Part shown: positions 36,146 through 45,231 of the stretch, in pieces
How positions within the stretch are numbered: the first letter of the stretch is position 1
How the letters are laid out: each line of letters starts with the position of its first letter
NCBI GenBank assembly: GCA_017409475.1
Contig: JAFQSP010000001.1
Span: 31,611-95,610, forward strand
Length of the DNA stretch: 64,000 nt
Reading direction: 5' to 3'
Source of the DNA: Clostridia bacterium
GTDB taxonomy: Bacteria; Bacillota; Clostridia; Oscillospirales; Acutalibacteraceae
Translations under genes and position numbers: made by a program
Notes under the pieces: model-generated
What the model was told of the DNA's origin: nothing
The model's input: only the letters and a program-made list of their open reading frames with translations
Databases searched by the model: none

Positions 36146-36251
36146 AAAAGGGCGCACTTACACATCTGTTGTAAGTACGCCCAGACGGTCGGCAAAAAAT
36201 ACAATTTCTCTGTTTCATTGTGGTGCTCCACATTATCCGTCAGTCGCAGAG
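36146..36251 (-). promoter_or_regulatory. ZTP (pfl) riboswitch with overlapping terminator
   Basis: On the minus strand a closing stem CTCTG/CAGAG encloses GACTGACGG and the hairpin TGTGGAGCACCACA, and is followed by a linker and the conserved 3' box GCCGACCGTCTGGGC (36193-36179). This matches the ZTP aptamer layout, which senses ZTP/ZMP when 10-formyl-THF is short. The final GGGC is also the first base block of a 13-bp terminator stem (36182-36150) followed by TTTT. Ligand binding should therefore prevent termination and switch on purE onward. Confidence 0.88.
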
Positions 36252-36300
36252 GAATTTAAATTATAATAAACAATAAATTAGTTAAAAAAATAACATATAA

Positions 36301-36329
36301 ATAGTATCATAATCGGCGAATTTTGTCAA
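36301..36329 (-). promoter_or_regulatory. Promoter of the pur operon
   Basis: On the minus strand TTGACA (36329-36324) and TACTAT (36306-36301) are 17 bases apart. The transcript would begin about 40 bases before the ZTP aptamer. The 200 bases between this and the lysA promoter hold nothing else that I can see. Confidence 0.8.
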
Positions 36330-36527
36330 TGTTTGAAGGGGGTTAAAAACGGATATTTACATTTTGACAATAATCTCGGTTTTGTTTAAATGATTTTTGT
36401 GCAGAGTGAGAATAAAATATTCAAAAAACTGTCAGTTGAACCCATAAATATAAGCTTATAGTTACCGATTAAACTCAAATTTAAGCAGATGGTTTTAATC
36501 CCAACGAACATGTGATTTTTGACGGTG

Positions 36528-36556
36528 TTGACAATAATCGACCGATCTGTTATAAT
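36528..36556 (+). promoter_or_regulatory. Promoter of lysA
   Basis: Perfect TTGACA (36528-36533) and TATAAT (36551-36556) with 17-base spacing, directly before the lysine riboswitch. Confidence 0.92.
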
Positions 36557-36570
36557 GATGCACAATTATT

Positions 36571-36742
36571 GGTAGAGGCGCGTATAGCTATCAGTAGCCG
36601 CAGTTAAAATTTTATGGCTCGCAGGTCATTGGCGGTAAAAGGAGCATACGCCGAAGTAAAAGGCTAATGCGAAGTGGCTTTTTGCTGGTTTTGCGGAATA
36701 ATATCCGTACGACTGTCGCCGTTTATGGCGGAGGGCTATCCG
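36571..36742 (+). promoter_or_regulatory. Lysine riboswitch (L box)
   Basis: The conserved blocks appear in order: GGTAGAGGCGCG (36571), ATCAGTAG (36590), GGTAAAAGGAGC, GCCGAAG (36650), TTGCTGG, CGACTGTCGCC and GGCGGAGGGCTATCC (36728-36742). A terminator follows. Lysine binding is expected to stop transcription before lysA. Confidence 0.93.
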
Positions 36743-36778
36743 ATTTTTATCACTAAATAATCAGGATAAAAAAATTGG

Positions 36779-36812
36779 GCAGCCGTTTTAGTTCATTAAC
36801 GGCTGCTTTTTT
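36779..36812 (+). terminator. Terminator of the lysine riboswitch
   Basis: The 9-bp stem GCAGCCGTT / AACGGCTGC with loop TTAGTTCATT is followed by six T residues, 53 bases before lysA. Confidence 0.9.
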
Positions 36813-36864
36813 GGTAAAAAATTACCATTTAATGAGGTTTAGAAAAAAGGGAGAAAAGAAAACA

Positions 36865-38163
36865 ATGTTACACGATAACCTGTCAATCAACCAACTCGGA
36901 CACCTTACCTTTGCGGGAGTGGATACCGTCGATATGGCTAAAAAGTACGGTACACCTCTAATGCTGATTGACGAAAACCGCATCAGACAGAGGGTAAGAA
37001 CCTATGTTGGTGCTATGAAAAAATATTTTGGCGAGGATGCCGCGCCTCTTTATGCAAGTAAGGCGCTTTGTTTCAAGGGGATTTATAAAATTGTTGCCGA
37101 AGAGGGAATGTCGGTTGACATCGTTTCGCCCGGCGAGCTTTATACAGCGGCACAGGCAGGTTTTCCGCTTAAAAAGGCATATTTCCACGGAAATAACAAG
37201 ACCGATGAAGATATAGCATACGGAATGGATTTGGGTATTGGCTATTTTATCTCCGACGGTTACGAAGAGATTGACAGTATTGATCGAATTGCCGGCGAAA
37301 AGGGGATAAAGCAGCGTGTTCTACTTCGCCTTACACCCGGTATCGACCCCCACACTAATGCTAAGATTTCGACAGGAAAGGTCGATTGTAAATTCGGCAC
37401 ACCTATCGAAACAGGTCAGGCTGAAAAGTATATAGCCTACACTCTTACAAAGCAGAATATCGAGCTTATGGGATTTCATTGTCATATCGGCTCACAGGTG
37501 TTTGACACCGAGCCCTTCTGCGATGCCGCAGATATAATGATTAAGTATATTGCCCATATCGAAAAGGCGCTCGGCTACCACGCATCAATTCTTAATTTGG
37601 GCGGTGGTATCGGTGTACGCTATGTCGAAAGTGACCCGTATATCGATATTGACGAAAACCTGCGCCTCGTTTCTGAGCATATCAAAATGCGTTGTGAGGA
37701 ATTTGGTGTAAAAATGCCGACTATTCTCATGGAGCCGGGAAGAAGTACTGTTGCCGATTCGGGAATGACACTTTATACCGTCGGCACGGTAAAGAGCATC
37801 AATGATTACAAGAGCTATGTTTCGGTTGACGGTGGAATGACCGATAACCCGAGATATACCCTCTATGGTTCAAAATACACGATGATGGTCGCAAATAAGG
37901 CAAATCAACCCGCTGATTTTAAGTGCACTATCGGCGGAAGATGTTGCGAAAGCGGCGACCTTCTTGCTGAGGATATTTATATTCAAAAGCCGCAGCGAAA
38001 CGACCTCCTCGCAGTTTTTGTTACAGGAGCATATAACTACTCAATGGCGTCGAACTATAACCGCATCGGAAGACCGCCTATTGTTATCATAAAGGATGGC
38101 GCTGACCGACTTGCTGTTCGTCGCGAAACCTTTGAGGATATGGTTTTGCGCGAGCTTGACTAA
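36865..38163 (+). CDS. lysA: Diaminopimelate decarboxylase
   Basis: I start at ATG 36865 (432 residues), behind AAAAAGGGAGAAAAG; the longer frame from 36775 passes through the terminator hairpin. The PLP lysine is in YASKALCFKG near 63-72. VDIVSPGELYTA is near 87-98, HCHIGSQVF near 205-213, GGGIGV near 246, EPGRS near 292 and CCESGD near 362-367. It is a fold-type III enzyme that decarboxylates meso-diaminopimelate to lysine. Its expression is under the lysine riboswitch, so feedback acts at transcription. Confidence 0.95.
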   Translation: MLHDNLSINQLGHLTFAGVDTVDMAKKYGTPLMLIDENRIRQRVRTYVGAMKKYFGEDAAPLYASKALCFKGIYKIVAEEGMSVDIVSPGELYTAAQAGFPLKKAYFHGNNKTDEDIAYGMDLGIGYFISDGYEEIDSIDRIAGEKGIKQRVLLRLTPGIDPHTNAKISTGKVDCKFGTPIETGQAEKYIAYTLTKQNIELMGFHCHIGSQVFDTEPFCDAADIMIKYIAHIEKALGYHASILNLGGGIGVRYVESDPYIDIDENLRLVSEHIKMRCEEFGVKMPTILMEPGRSTVADSGMTLYTVGTVKSINDYKSYVSVDGGMTDNPRYTLYGSKYTMMVANKANQPADFKCTIGGRCCESGDLLAEDIYIQKPQRNDLLAVFVTGAYNYSMASNYNRIGRPPIVIIKDGADRLAVRRETFEDMVLRELD

Positions 38164-38252
38164 TTACCGTAGCCGCTTTTAATAGATAAGTACCTTTTTT
38201 ACTAAAATCGCATAGAATATTATCGTCACTTGATAATCGGAGCGGTGATATA

Positions 38253-38393
38253 ATGCGAATGTTCAACTGGTTTGTTACGGAAAAGGGAATTTCCATACTT
38301 ATCCTTGTAGCTGCCGTAATTTTCACTTATGCGTTAATAAAGATAAAGAGGCTGCTTTTTAGCCGCCTTTTTAAAAAGAAAACTGATAAATAA
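38253..38393 (+). CDS. 46-residue single-pass membrane protein
   Basis: ATG 38253 follows CGGAGCGGTGATATA. The product begins MRMFNWFVTEKG, then one hydrophobic segment SILILVAAVIFTYALI, and ends with a basic tail KIKRLLFSRLFKKKTDK. It lies between lysA and a terminator. I cannot assign a family. The coding potential rests on a good ribosome site and a plausible membrane topology. Confidence 0.55.
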   Translation: MRMFNWFVTEKGISILILVAAVIFTYALIKIKRLLFSRLFKKKTDK

Positions 38394-38426
38394 AAAATGC
38401 GACTGCTTTTGTAGCCGCATTTTTTT
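38394..38426. terminator. Terminator between lysA and the EF-G-like gene
   Basis: AAAATGCGACTGC and GTAGCCGCATTTT pair over 13 positions with two wobbles (loop TTTT) and are flanked by A and T tracts. Confidence 0.8.
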
Positions 38427-38435
38427 GTATATTAA

Positions 38436-40496
38436 TTATTCTTCGTCAATCTTTGATTCTTCGATAACCTTTTGAGCGATGTTGGCGGGTACGTCCTCGT
38501 ATCTTTCAAAATCAAGAGTAAACTTTGAGCGTCCCTGGGTAATAGATCTCATCGATGTAGCGAAGTCGGCCATTTCAGCCATCGGAACCTCGGCTACAAC
38601 CTCGCTGTTTTGATTTCCTGCGGGATTCATGCCGAGAACTCGACCTCTGCGCTTGTTGATGTCGCCGATAACGTCACCCATCGTATCGTCGGGAACGGTA
38701 ACCTTTAAGGTGCCAATCGGTTCAAGAAGCACAGGGCTTGCCTGAGGCAGTCCGGCCTTGTATGCGAGGTTAGCCGCCATCTTAAAGGACATTTCCGACG
38801 AGTCAACGGGATGGTACGAGCCGTCAACGAGTGTGGCTTTAAGTCCTACAACGGGGTATCCGGCAAGTACGCCCTTCAAGGCGCTGTCACGAATTCCTTT
38901 TTCAACAGCGGGGAAGAAGTTCTTCGGTACCGAGCCACCGAATACCTTTTCCTCGAATATGATATCTGTTCCCTCGCATGGCTCAAATTCCATCCAAACA
39001 TCACCGAATTGACCGTGACCGCCCGATTGTTTCTTATGCTTTCCTTGTACCTTAACCTTTTTACGAATGGTTTCGCGATAGGCGATACGAGGAGCCTGAA
39101 GCTTGATTTCGGTCTGAAATTTGTTTTTCAGCTTGGTGGCGATAACGTCGAGGTGTTGCTCACCGAGTCCCGAAAGAATCATCTCGCCTGTTTCTTTATC
39201 CAGCTTGTATGTAATTGTCGGGTCTTCTTCCATCAGTCGAGAAAAACCGGAAGCAATCTTTTCTTCGTCACCCTTCTTAGCCGCATAAACAGCCATCGAA
39301 AGAACGGGAGCAGGGAACTTAGGCGGTGCCAAAACAAGCTTTTTATCAGCGGCGCAGAGTGTGTCACCCGTTACAACGTCGCCGAGCTTTGCAACTGCGC
39401 CGATGTCACCGGCGCAAATTGCGTCGCAGTCAACCTGCTTTCCGCCTTTGAGCATGATAACCTTGTTGATGCGGATTTCCTCGTCGTTACGAGCGTTAAT
39501 AATCTTTGCCGAGGGGGAAATTTTACCCGAAACAACCTTGAATATCGAAAGCTTACCGATGAATGGGTCGGCAACCGTTTTGAATACAATGGCTGCGGCA
39601 GGACCTGAGGGGTCGCATTTAAGCTCAACTGCGTTATCGATCGAATCGGTTGCCGTTTCGCTTCTTTCGTCAGCTGTGGGCAGTACCATTGCCATCGCTT
39701 TAAGTGATGCGCTGACGCCCTGACCGTCGATTCCCGCACCTGCAAATACGGGGTGAAGGTCGCCCGACATGATTCCGGCCTTGAGCCCCTTGATAATATC
39801 ATCGGGGGTAAGCTCTTCGCCGCTAAAATATTTATCCATAAGCTCCTCATCCTGCGAAGCAATTTCTTCATAAAGGAGTTCAAACATATGGTTTACGTCG
39901 TCATTGTTGGGCAGGTCAATTTTTGTTTCGTTAATGCCGTCGTACGAATAGGCGGTTTTGTCAATAAGATTGACGTAGCCGACGAGGTTTTCGCCCTCGT
40001 AGCTGGGTACAACAACGGGACAAATTTTTGAGCCGTATTTACCAACCAGCATGGACATAATTTTATAAAAATGAGCTCTCGGTGAATCGAGCTTGCTTAC
40101 AAAAAAGGCTCTCGGAATATTATTTTCGGTTGCGAGGTCGTATGCGATTTCGCTACCGACATTAAGTCCCGATTTACCCGATAAAACGATTAGTGCGGTG
40201 TCGGCGGCACGGATAGCTTCGTGCATACCTGCTGCAAAGTCAAAAAGACCGGGAGAATCAATAATATTCAGTTTTTTACCGCCGAATTCCGTTGAAACAA
40301 TGGCGGTTGAAAGCGAGATTTTACGCTTTCTTTCCTCGGCGTCATAATCTGTGAATGCCGTGGAATCATTGACCTTTCCAAGTCGCTCGGTCTCTTTACA
40401 AAGATAAAGTATAGCCTCGGCGACGCTGGTTTTACCGCAGCTGCCGTGACCGACAAGAGCAATGTTGATGATGTCCGATGGATTGTACTGTTTCAT
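38436..40496 (-). CDS. Elongation factor G-like GTPase
   Basis: The protein has 686 residues and the five-domain EF-G layout. The P-loop GHGSCGKTS is near 16-24. The G3 box reads DSPGLFDF near 80 where EF-G has DTPGHVDF, so the catalytic His is replaced by Leu. The G4 box reads SKLD near 134 in place of NKMD. Domain IV starts around KVKVQGKHKKQSGGHGQFGDV near 482, and the GYPVVGLKA segment lies near 563-571. These deviations place it in the EF-G-like (FusA2/YcnA-type) paralogue family rather than canonical EF-G. Its cellular role is not settled. It is transcribed alone from its own promoter. Confidence 0.85.
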   Translation of the reverse strand: MKQYNPSDIINIALVGHGSCGKTSVAEAILYLCKETERLGKVNDSTAFTDYDAEERKRKISLSTAIVSTEFGGKKLNIIDSPGLFDFAAGMHEAIRAADTALIVLSGKSGLNVGSEIAYDLATENNIPRAFFVSKLDSPRAHFYKIMSMLVGKYGSKICPVVVPSYEGENLVGYVNLIDKTAYSYDGINETKIDLPNNDDVNHMFELLYEEIASQDEELMDKYFSGEELTPDDIIKGLKAGIMSGDLHPVFAGAGIDGQGVSASLKAMAMVLPTADERSETATDSIDNAVELKCDPSGPAAAIVFKTVADPFIGKLSIFKVVSGKISPSAKIINARNDEEIRINKVIMLKGGKQVDCDAICAGDIGAVAKLGDVVTGDTLCAADKKLVLAPPKFPAPVLSMAVYAAKKGDEEKIASGFSRLMEEDPTITYKLDKETGEMILSGLGEQHLDVIATKLKNKFQTEIKLQAPRIAYRETIRKKVKVQGKHKKQSGGHGQFGDVWMEFEPCEGTDIIFEEKVFGGSVPKNFFPAVEKGIRDSALKGVLAGYPVVGLKATLVDGSYHPVDSSEMSFKMAANLAYKAGLPQASPVLLEPIGTLKVTVPDDTMGDVIGDINKRRGRVLGMNPAGNQNSEVVAEVPMAEMADFATSMRSITQGRSKFTLDFERYEDVPANIAQKVIEESKIDEE

Positions 40497-40608
40497 AACC
40501 TTCTATCTCCCTTGATGCTGCGTATTTTTCGCAGCTAAATTAGTGTGATGAAAATACTTGATTTTCAAATTAGATATTAATAATATAATTATTATGACCT
40601 ATGTTGTT

Positions 40609-40637
40609 AATATAGCACAATAGACAAAGAGTTTCAA
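40609..40637 (-). promoter_or_regulatory. Promoter of the EF-G-like gene
   Basis: Minus-strand TTGAAA (40637-40632) and TATATT (40614-40609), spacing 17, lie about 110 bases before the start. The remaining gap to the rpsR terminator shows nothing else. Confidence 0.65.
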
Positions 40638-40783
40638 TAGCTGTTAATAAATTTTGTACAACAATAACTATACAAAGCGGATAATATTGTTACAATTACT
40701 GAAAATCTGAAAGCTTGTCTTGGATTTTAACGTGATAAAGGGCTAAACTGTACAAATTATAACCAAAAAATCATCAAAATAAA

Positions 40784-40816
40784 AATGACCGATACCAAAA
40801 AAAGGTATCGGTCATT
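40784..40816 (-). terminator. Terminator of the rpsF-ssb-rpsR operon
   Basis: A 13-bp stem AATGACCGATACC / GGTATCGGTCATT is followed on the minus strand by TTTTATTTT. Confidence 0.88.
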
Positions 40817-40839
40817 AAACCTTAATTTTTTTAGAAAAA

Positions 40840-41085
40840 TCAGTCGCAGGTATAGGGAAGCAATGCAACTGTACGTGCACGCTTGATAGCTACGGTAAGA
40901 GCGCGCTGATGACGAGCGCAGGTGCCGGTAGTTCTTCTCGAAAGGATCTTTCCTCTCTCTGAAATATACTTGCGAAGTCTTGCAATATCCTTGTAGTCGA
41001 TAGCTTCAACCTTATCAACACAGAATGCGCAAACCTTTTTGCGACCTTTTCTCATGCCGCGATTCGGCTTTTCGGTTCTTTCCAT
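40840..41085 (-). CDS. rpsR: Ribosomal protein S18
   Basis: The protein has 81 residues. It shows [17 protein letters not shown] near 18-34, [20 protein letters not shown] near 37-56, and the C-terminal [21 protein letters not shown]18 binds the small-subunit platform next to S6. The cysteine pair CAFC may hold zinc. AAAGGAGGTAAAA lies before ATG. It is last in the classic rpsF-ssb-rpsR operon. Confidence 0.97.
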   Translation of the reverse strand: MERTEKPNRGMRKGRKKVCAFCVDKVEAIDYKDIARLRKYISERGKILSRRTTGTCARHQRALTVAIKRARTVALLPYTCD

Positions 41086-41145
41086 GAGATTTTACCTCCT
41101 TTAAATTGATGAGATAATGGGCAAAAAACCCGTAAATTTAAATAA

Positions 41146-41571
41146 TTAGAAGGGCAAATCGTCGTCGCCGCCATCGAGCTCGGTGAAATCACCGGCATCG
41201 GCGTTCGAGTATGACGGAGCTGCCTCGGTGCCACGGCCAAAGCCGGCACCATTTTCGTTCTTTGAGCCACAGAAATGAGCCTGACTGACTTGAATTTCCC
41301 AAGCTGTACGCTTGTTTCCGTCACGGTCGTCATAGCGACGCGACTGCATACTGCCTTCGATAGCAATCATTTGACCCTTTGCGAAATATTTAGAAATAAA
41401 TTCCGCAGTACCTCTCCAAGCAACACAGTTGAAGAAGTCGGCCTGACGGTCGCTACCGTTGCTGTATGAACGGTTAACAGCGACAGAGAACGAGGTAACC
41501 GAAATATCATTCGGAGTTTTGCGAAGTTCGGGGTTATCGGTCAGACGACCCATAATGATAATATTGTTCAT
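41146..41571 (-). CDS. ssb: Single-stranded DNA-binding protein
   Basis: The protein has 141 residues. The OB fold covers about 1-105, beginning NNIIIMGRLTDNPELR and including WRGTAEFISKYFAKGQMIAIEG. A glycine/serine-rich linker leads to the acidic tip GGDDDLPF, which recruits DNA-repair and replication partners. It lies between rpsF and rpsR. Confidence 0.96.
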   Translation of the reverse strand: MNNIIIMGRLTDNPELRKTPNDISVTSFSVAVNRSYSNGSDRQADFFNCVAWRGTAEFISKYFAKGQMIAIEGSMQSRRYDDRDGNKRTAWEIQVSQAHFCGSKNENGAGFGRGTEAAPSYSNADAGDFTELDGGDDDLPF

Positions 41572-41585
41572 TATTTGTTATCTCC

Positions 41586-41867
41586 TTACTTCTTAATAAT
41601 CATTGAGCGAAGTACGCCGTCGGTGATGTTTGTGATACGGTCGAGCTCAGCAGGGAAATCAGCTTCGCTTTCGAAGTTAACAAGAACATAGTAACCTTCA
41701 GCTTCGTCGTCGATGAGGTATGCAAGCTTACGCTTTCCCCATTCGTCAACGTTCTCAACAGTAGCGTTTTCGGCAATGAGGTTCTTGAATTTTTCTACCA
41801 ATGCGTTGGTAGCTTCTTCACCCTGGCTTACCGAAAAGATCAATACTACTTCGTATGAGCTTTTCAT
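41586..41867 (-). CDS. rpsF: Ribosomal protein S6
   Basis: The protein has 93 residues with the ferredoxin-like S6 pattern, including YEVVLIFS near 5-12, VENVDEWGKRKLAYLID near 37-53, and GYYVLVNFES near 58-67. AAGGAGGTG precedes ATG. The 5' leader contains a 9-bp hairpin (GCTCCTTTT/AAAAGGGGC); it could be an S6:S18 autoregulatory site, but the conserved CCG signature is not evident. Confidence 0.96.
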   Translation of the reverse strand: MKSSYEVVLIFSVSQGEEATNALVEKFKNLIAENATVENVDEWGKRKLAYLIDDEAEGYYVLVNFESEADFPAELDRITNITDGVLRSMIIKK

Positions 41868-41958
41868 CTTTTAAGCACCTCCTTATGGACTTTTGGCCCC
41901 TTTTATTTTAACAAAAGGAGCAAGGAAGCTAACAGACATTTTGTCATTAGCACCGCTT

Positions 41959-41986
41959 ATTATACCATATTGCGCCGTTAAGTCAA
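41959..41986 (-). promoter_or_regulatory. Promoter of the rpsF operon
   Basis: Minus-strand TTGACT (41986-41981) and TATAAT (41964-41959) are separated by 16 bases. Confidence 0.75.
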
Positions 41987-42111
41987 GCCTTTTTCGACAT
42001 AAAAAGCTTGCATTGTGTAGAAAATAGTACTTTAATTAGTAAATCTTTTATGTTATAATATATAAAATATGCAAAATTTTAACTTCGTTTTTGAAAGGAC
42101 GTTTGTAAAAA

Positions 42112-44847
42112 ATGAATTTTGTAAAACTGTTCAATAGAAATTATTCCAAGCGTGAGCTTAAACATATTTATCCTATTTTAGATAGGGTTACTGCTCTCGA
42201 AGCCGAAATGGCCGAGCTTACCGACGAGCAGCTGAGAGATAAAACTGCCGAGTTTAAGGAAAGATATTCATCGGGTGAATCGCTCGACAGCATGTTGCCC
42301 GAAGCGTTTGCCGTTTGCCGTGAGGCTGCTTGGCGTGTTCTTGGAATGAAGCATTATCCGGTACAAATAATCGGCGGAATAATTCTTCATCAGGGACGAA
42401 TCAGTGAAATGAAAACCGGTGAGGGAAAAACCCTTGTTGCAACCCTTCCTGCATATCTCAATGCTCTTACGGGTGAGGGTGTTCACATCGTTACGGTAAA
42501 CGATTATCTCGCACGACGTGACTCCGAATGGATGGGAAAGGTATACCGCTTTTTAGGGCTCAGCGTCGGACTTATCGTTCATAATATGAACAACGCCGAG
42601 CGAAGAGCTGCCTATGCCGCTGACATTACTTACGCAACAAATAATGAGCTCGGATTCGATTATCTTCGCGATAATATGGTAATCGAAAAGACCGAAAAGG
42701 TACAGCGTGGTCATAAATTTGCCATCGTCGACGAGGTTGACTCAATTCTCATTGACGAGGCACGTACACCGCTTATCATTTCGGGAAAGGGCGATTCGTC
42801 GAGCGACCTCTATATCCAGGCCAATCGATTCGCAAAATCGCTCAAAATGGTAAAGGTACGCGAAACCGATTCGAAGCAGGATTTTGACGAGCTTTATGAC
42901 GGCGATTACGTAGTTGACGAAAAGGCGAAAAGCTGTGTTTTGACAAAAAGCGGCACAAAGAAAGCAGAAAGCTATTTTAATTTAGAGAACCTGTCAGACC
43001 CAGATAATATGACCGTTTCGCATCATATAAACCAGGCGATAAAGGCTAATGCCATTATGCACCGTGACATTGATTATGTCGTAAAGGATGGCGAGGTTAT
43101 TATCGTTGACGAGTTTACGGGTCGTCTTATGTACGGCCGTCGTTATAACGAGGGACTTCATCAGGCGATTGAAGCTAAGGAAGGTGTAAAGGTGGCCGAC
43201 GAATCAAAAACACTCGCTACAATCACGTTCCAGAATTTCTTCCGTCTTTACGGAAAGCTTTCGGGAATGACCGGTACGGCTATGACCGAGGAATCGGAAT
43301 TCCGCGAAATTTACAGTCTCGACGTTATCGAAATTCCTACCAATAAGCCCCTTGCCAGAAATGACCTTTCCGACGTGATTTATAAGACCGAGAAGGCAAA
43401 ATTCAATGCCGTAATCGAAAAGATTATTGAGTGCCATAAAAAAGGTCAGCCGGTTCTTGTTGGTACAATTTCAATCGAAAAGTCCGAAATTCTCAGTAAA
43501 ATGCTTGGTCATCACGGAGTAAAGCATAACGTTCTTAATGCTAAGTATCATGAAAAAGAGGCTGAGATTATTGCTCAGGCGGGTAAAAAGGGCGCCGTTA
43601 CAATTGCTACCAATATGGCGGGACGCGGAACTGATATTATGCTCGGAGGTAATGCCGAATATTTAGCAAAGGCTGAAATGCGAAAGAATGGCTTATCAGA
43701 GGAGCTTATCAGCGAAGCTACCGCATACGGCGAAACCGACAATGCCGAAATTTTAGCCGCAAGAAAGAATTTTGCCGAGCTTTATGATAAATTCAAGGCG
43801 GCAATTGCCCCCGAAGCCGAGGAGGTAAAGGCGGCAGGCGGTCTCTGTATCCTCGGTACCGAGCGTCATGAGTCGCGCCGAATTGATAACCAGCTTCGTG
43901 GACGTTCGGGACGACAGGGTGACCCCGGCGAAACTCGTTTTTACATTTCGCTCGAAGATGACCTTATGCGTCTTTTCGGCGGTGACCGTATTTATGCTAT
44001 GATGGAAACGCTTCGTGTTGACGAAAATATGCCCCTCGAAATGCCCATTTTATCGCGTTCAATCGAGTCAGCGCAGGGAAAGGTAGAATACCGCAACTTC
44101 TCGGCACGAAAGAATGTACTTGAATTTGACGATGTTATGAATAAACAGCGTGAGCAAATTTATGGTCAGCGTAATTCTGTTCTTGACGGAGATGACATCA
44201 GTGAGCAGATTAAGAAGATGATTGTAGGTAGCATTAATGATGCGATTGACCTTTATATTACCGACGATGTTGCTGATGAGTGGGATTTCGACGGACTTCG
44301 CAATCATTTTATGCCTTGGCTTACTACAGCTGACGATTTTAACTATTCAAATACCGAGCTTGATGCACTTGACCGCGAGGATATACGCGAGCTTATGCAT
44401 GACCGCGCAATGAAATTATACGCAACACGCGAGGAAATGTTCGGCTCCGAAATGATGAGAAAAATCGAGCGTTTCTGTCTTCTCCGTACCCTTGATACAA
44501 ACTGGATGGATCATATCGACGCTATGGATGAGCTTCGTCGAGGAATTTATCTTCGCGCATACGGTCAGCATGACCCTGTTGTTGAATACCGTAACGAAGG
44601 TTATGACATGTTTAATGCCATGATTGATACCATTCGTGAAAATACCGCAAAAATGGTACTCGCCGCTAATTTCAGGGTTGAGCAGGAGGTTAAAAACGAG
44701 CGTGTAGCTACCGAAACCTCTGCATCTTCAGGCGACGAAAAGGCGGCAAAAACTCCGTCAAACAACCGTGGATATTCAAAGAATGGACTTTGTCCCTGCG
44801 GTAGCGGCAAAAAGTATAAGCGTTGCTGCGGCAAGGATAAGGACTGA
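42112..44847 (+). CDS. secA: Preprotein translocase ATPase SecA
   Basis: The protein has 911 residues. The Walker A motif MKTGEGKT is near 100-107, the DEAD-like [16 protein letters not shown] near 207-222, and [15 protein letters not shown] near 501 and [12 protein letters not shown] near 598-609 form the second motor half. The C-terminus carries the zinc-binding SEC-C motif [14 protein letters not shown], which contacts SecB or lipid. Length and motifs are complete. An extended -10 (TGTTATAAT, 42052-42059) lies about 50 bases upstream. It is followed by the gat operon. Confidence 0.97.
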   Translation: MNFVKLFNRNYSKRELKHIYPILDRVTALEAEMAELTDEQLRDKTAEFKERYSSGESLDSMLPEAFAVCREAAWRVLGMKHYPVQIIGGIILHQGRISEMKTGEGKTLVATLPAYLNALTGEGVHIVTVNDYLARRDSEWMGKVYRFLGLSVGLIVHNMNNAERRAAYAADITYATNNELGFDYLRDNMVIEKTEKVQRGHKFAIVDEVDSILIDEARTPLIISGKGDSSSDLYIQANRFAKSLKMVKVRETDSKQDFDELYDGDYVVDEKAKSCVLTKSGTKKAESYFNLENLSDPDNMTVSHHINQAIKANAIMHRDIDYVVKDGEVIIVDEFTGRLMYGRRYNEGLHQAIEAKEGVKVADESKTLATITFQNFFRLYGKLSGMTGTAMTEESEFREIYSLDVIEIPTNKPLARNDLSDVIYKTEKAKFNAVIEKIIECHKKGQPVLVGTISIEKSEILSKMLGHHGVKHNVLNAKYHEKEAEIIAQAGKKGAVTIATNMAGRGTDIMLGGNAEYLAKAEMRKNGLSEELISEATAYGETDNAEILAARKNFAELYDKFKAAIAPEAEEVKAAGGLCILGTERHESRRIDNQLRGRSGRQGDPGETRFYISLEDDLMRLFGGDRIYAMMETLRVDENMPLEMPILSRSIESAQGKVEYRNFSARKNVLEFDDVMNKQREQIYGQRNSVLDGDDISEQIKKMIVGSINDAIDLYITDDVADEWDFDGLRNHFMPWLTTADDFNYSNTELDALDREDIRELMHDRAMKLYATREEMFGSEMMRKIERFCLLRTLDTNWMDHIDAMDELRRGIYLRAYGQHDPVVEYRNEGYDMFNAMIDTIRENTAKMVLAANFRVEQEVKNERVATETSASSGDEKAAKTPSNNRGYSKNGLCPCGSGKKYKRCCGKDKD

Positions 44848-44931
44848 TAATTTCTTTTATCAGAGAAAAAAATAACGAAAAGAACAGCTAACCTATTTAT
44901 AAGCAAAAAAACAACGAAAAGGAAGAGTCGA

Positions 44932-45225
44932 GTGAAAATTACAGAAAAGACGGTGGATAAAATATCTGATCTCGCAAAGCTCAGCTTTGATATGAAGGAA
45001 AAGGATGAGCTTATCATTGGATTAAACGGAATGATGAGCTTTGTCACGACTCTTGAAAATTTTGATTCAAGTGAGGAAAGAGTTGCTGATTTTTCATTCA
45101 ACCCGACCTGCCCACTTGCCGATGATGTAGCGACACCGTCGCTGAAAAGGGAGGATGTGCTTTCCTCAGCGCCTCTTTGCGATGGTAGCGCCTTTATCGT
45201 ACCGAAAACGGTTGAGGAGGGTTGA
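44932..45225 (+). CDS. gatC: Asp-tRNA(Asn)/Glu-tRNA(Gln) amidotransferase subunit C
   Basis: The protein has 97 residues and starts at GTG 44932 with GGAAGAG upstream. VDKISDLAKLSF near 9-20 and the C-terminal LREDxx-like segment (LKREDVLSSAPL) are typical. GatC wraps around GatA and stabilises the GatCAB complex. The gatA gene follows after 6 bases. Confidence 0.9.
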   Translation: MKITEKTVDKISDLAKLSFDMKEKDELIIGLNGMMSFVTTLENFDSSEERVADFSFNPTCPLADDVATPSLKREDVLSSAPLCDGSAFIVPKTVEEG

Positions 45226-45231
45226 TTTAAA

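Noticed and set aside
36108-36233. N-terminal extension of PurE
   Set aside because: The open frame lies in the ZTP riboswitch and terminator; the ordinary PurE start is at 36107.
36775-36864. N-terminal extension of LysA from TTG 36775
   Set aside because: It would translate the riboswitch terminator hairpin; ATG 36865 has a good ribosome site and matches the family N-terminus.
41868-41930. S6:S18 ribosomal-protein leader
   Set aside because: A hairpin is present upstream of rpsF, but I could not see the conserved CCG signature, so it is not listed as a feature.
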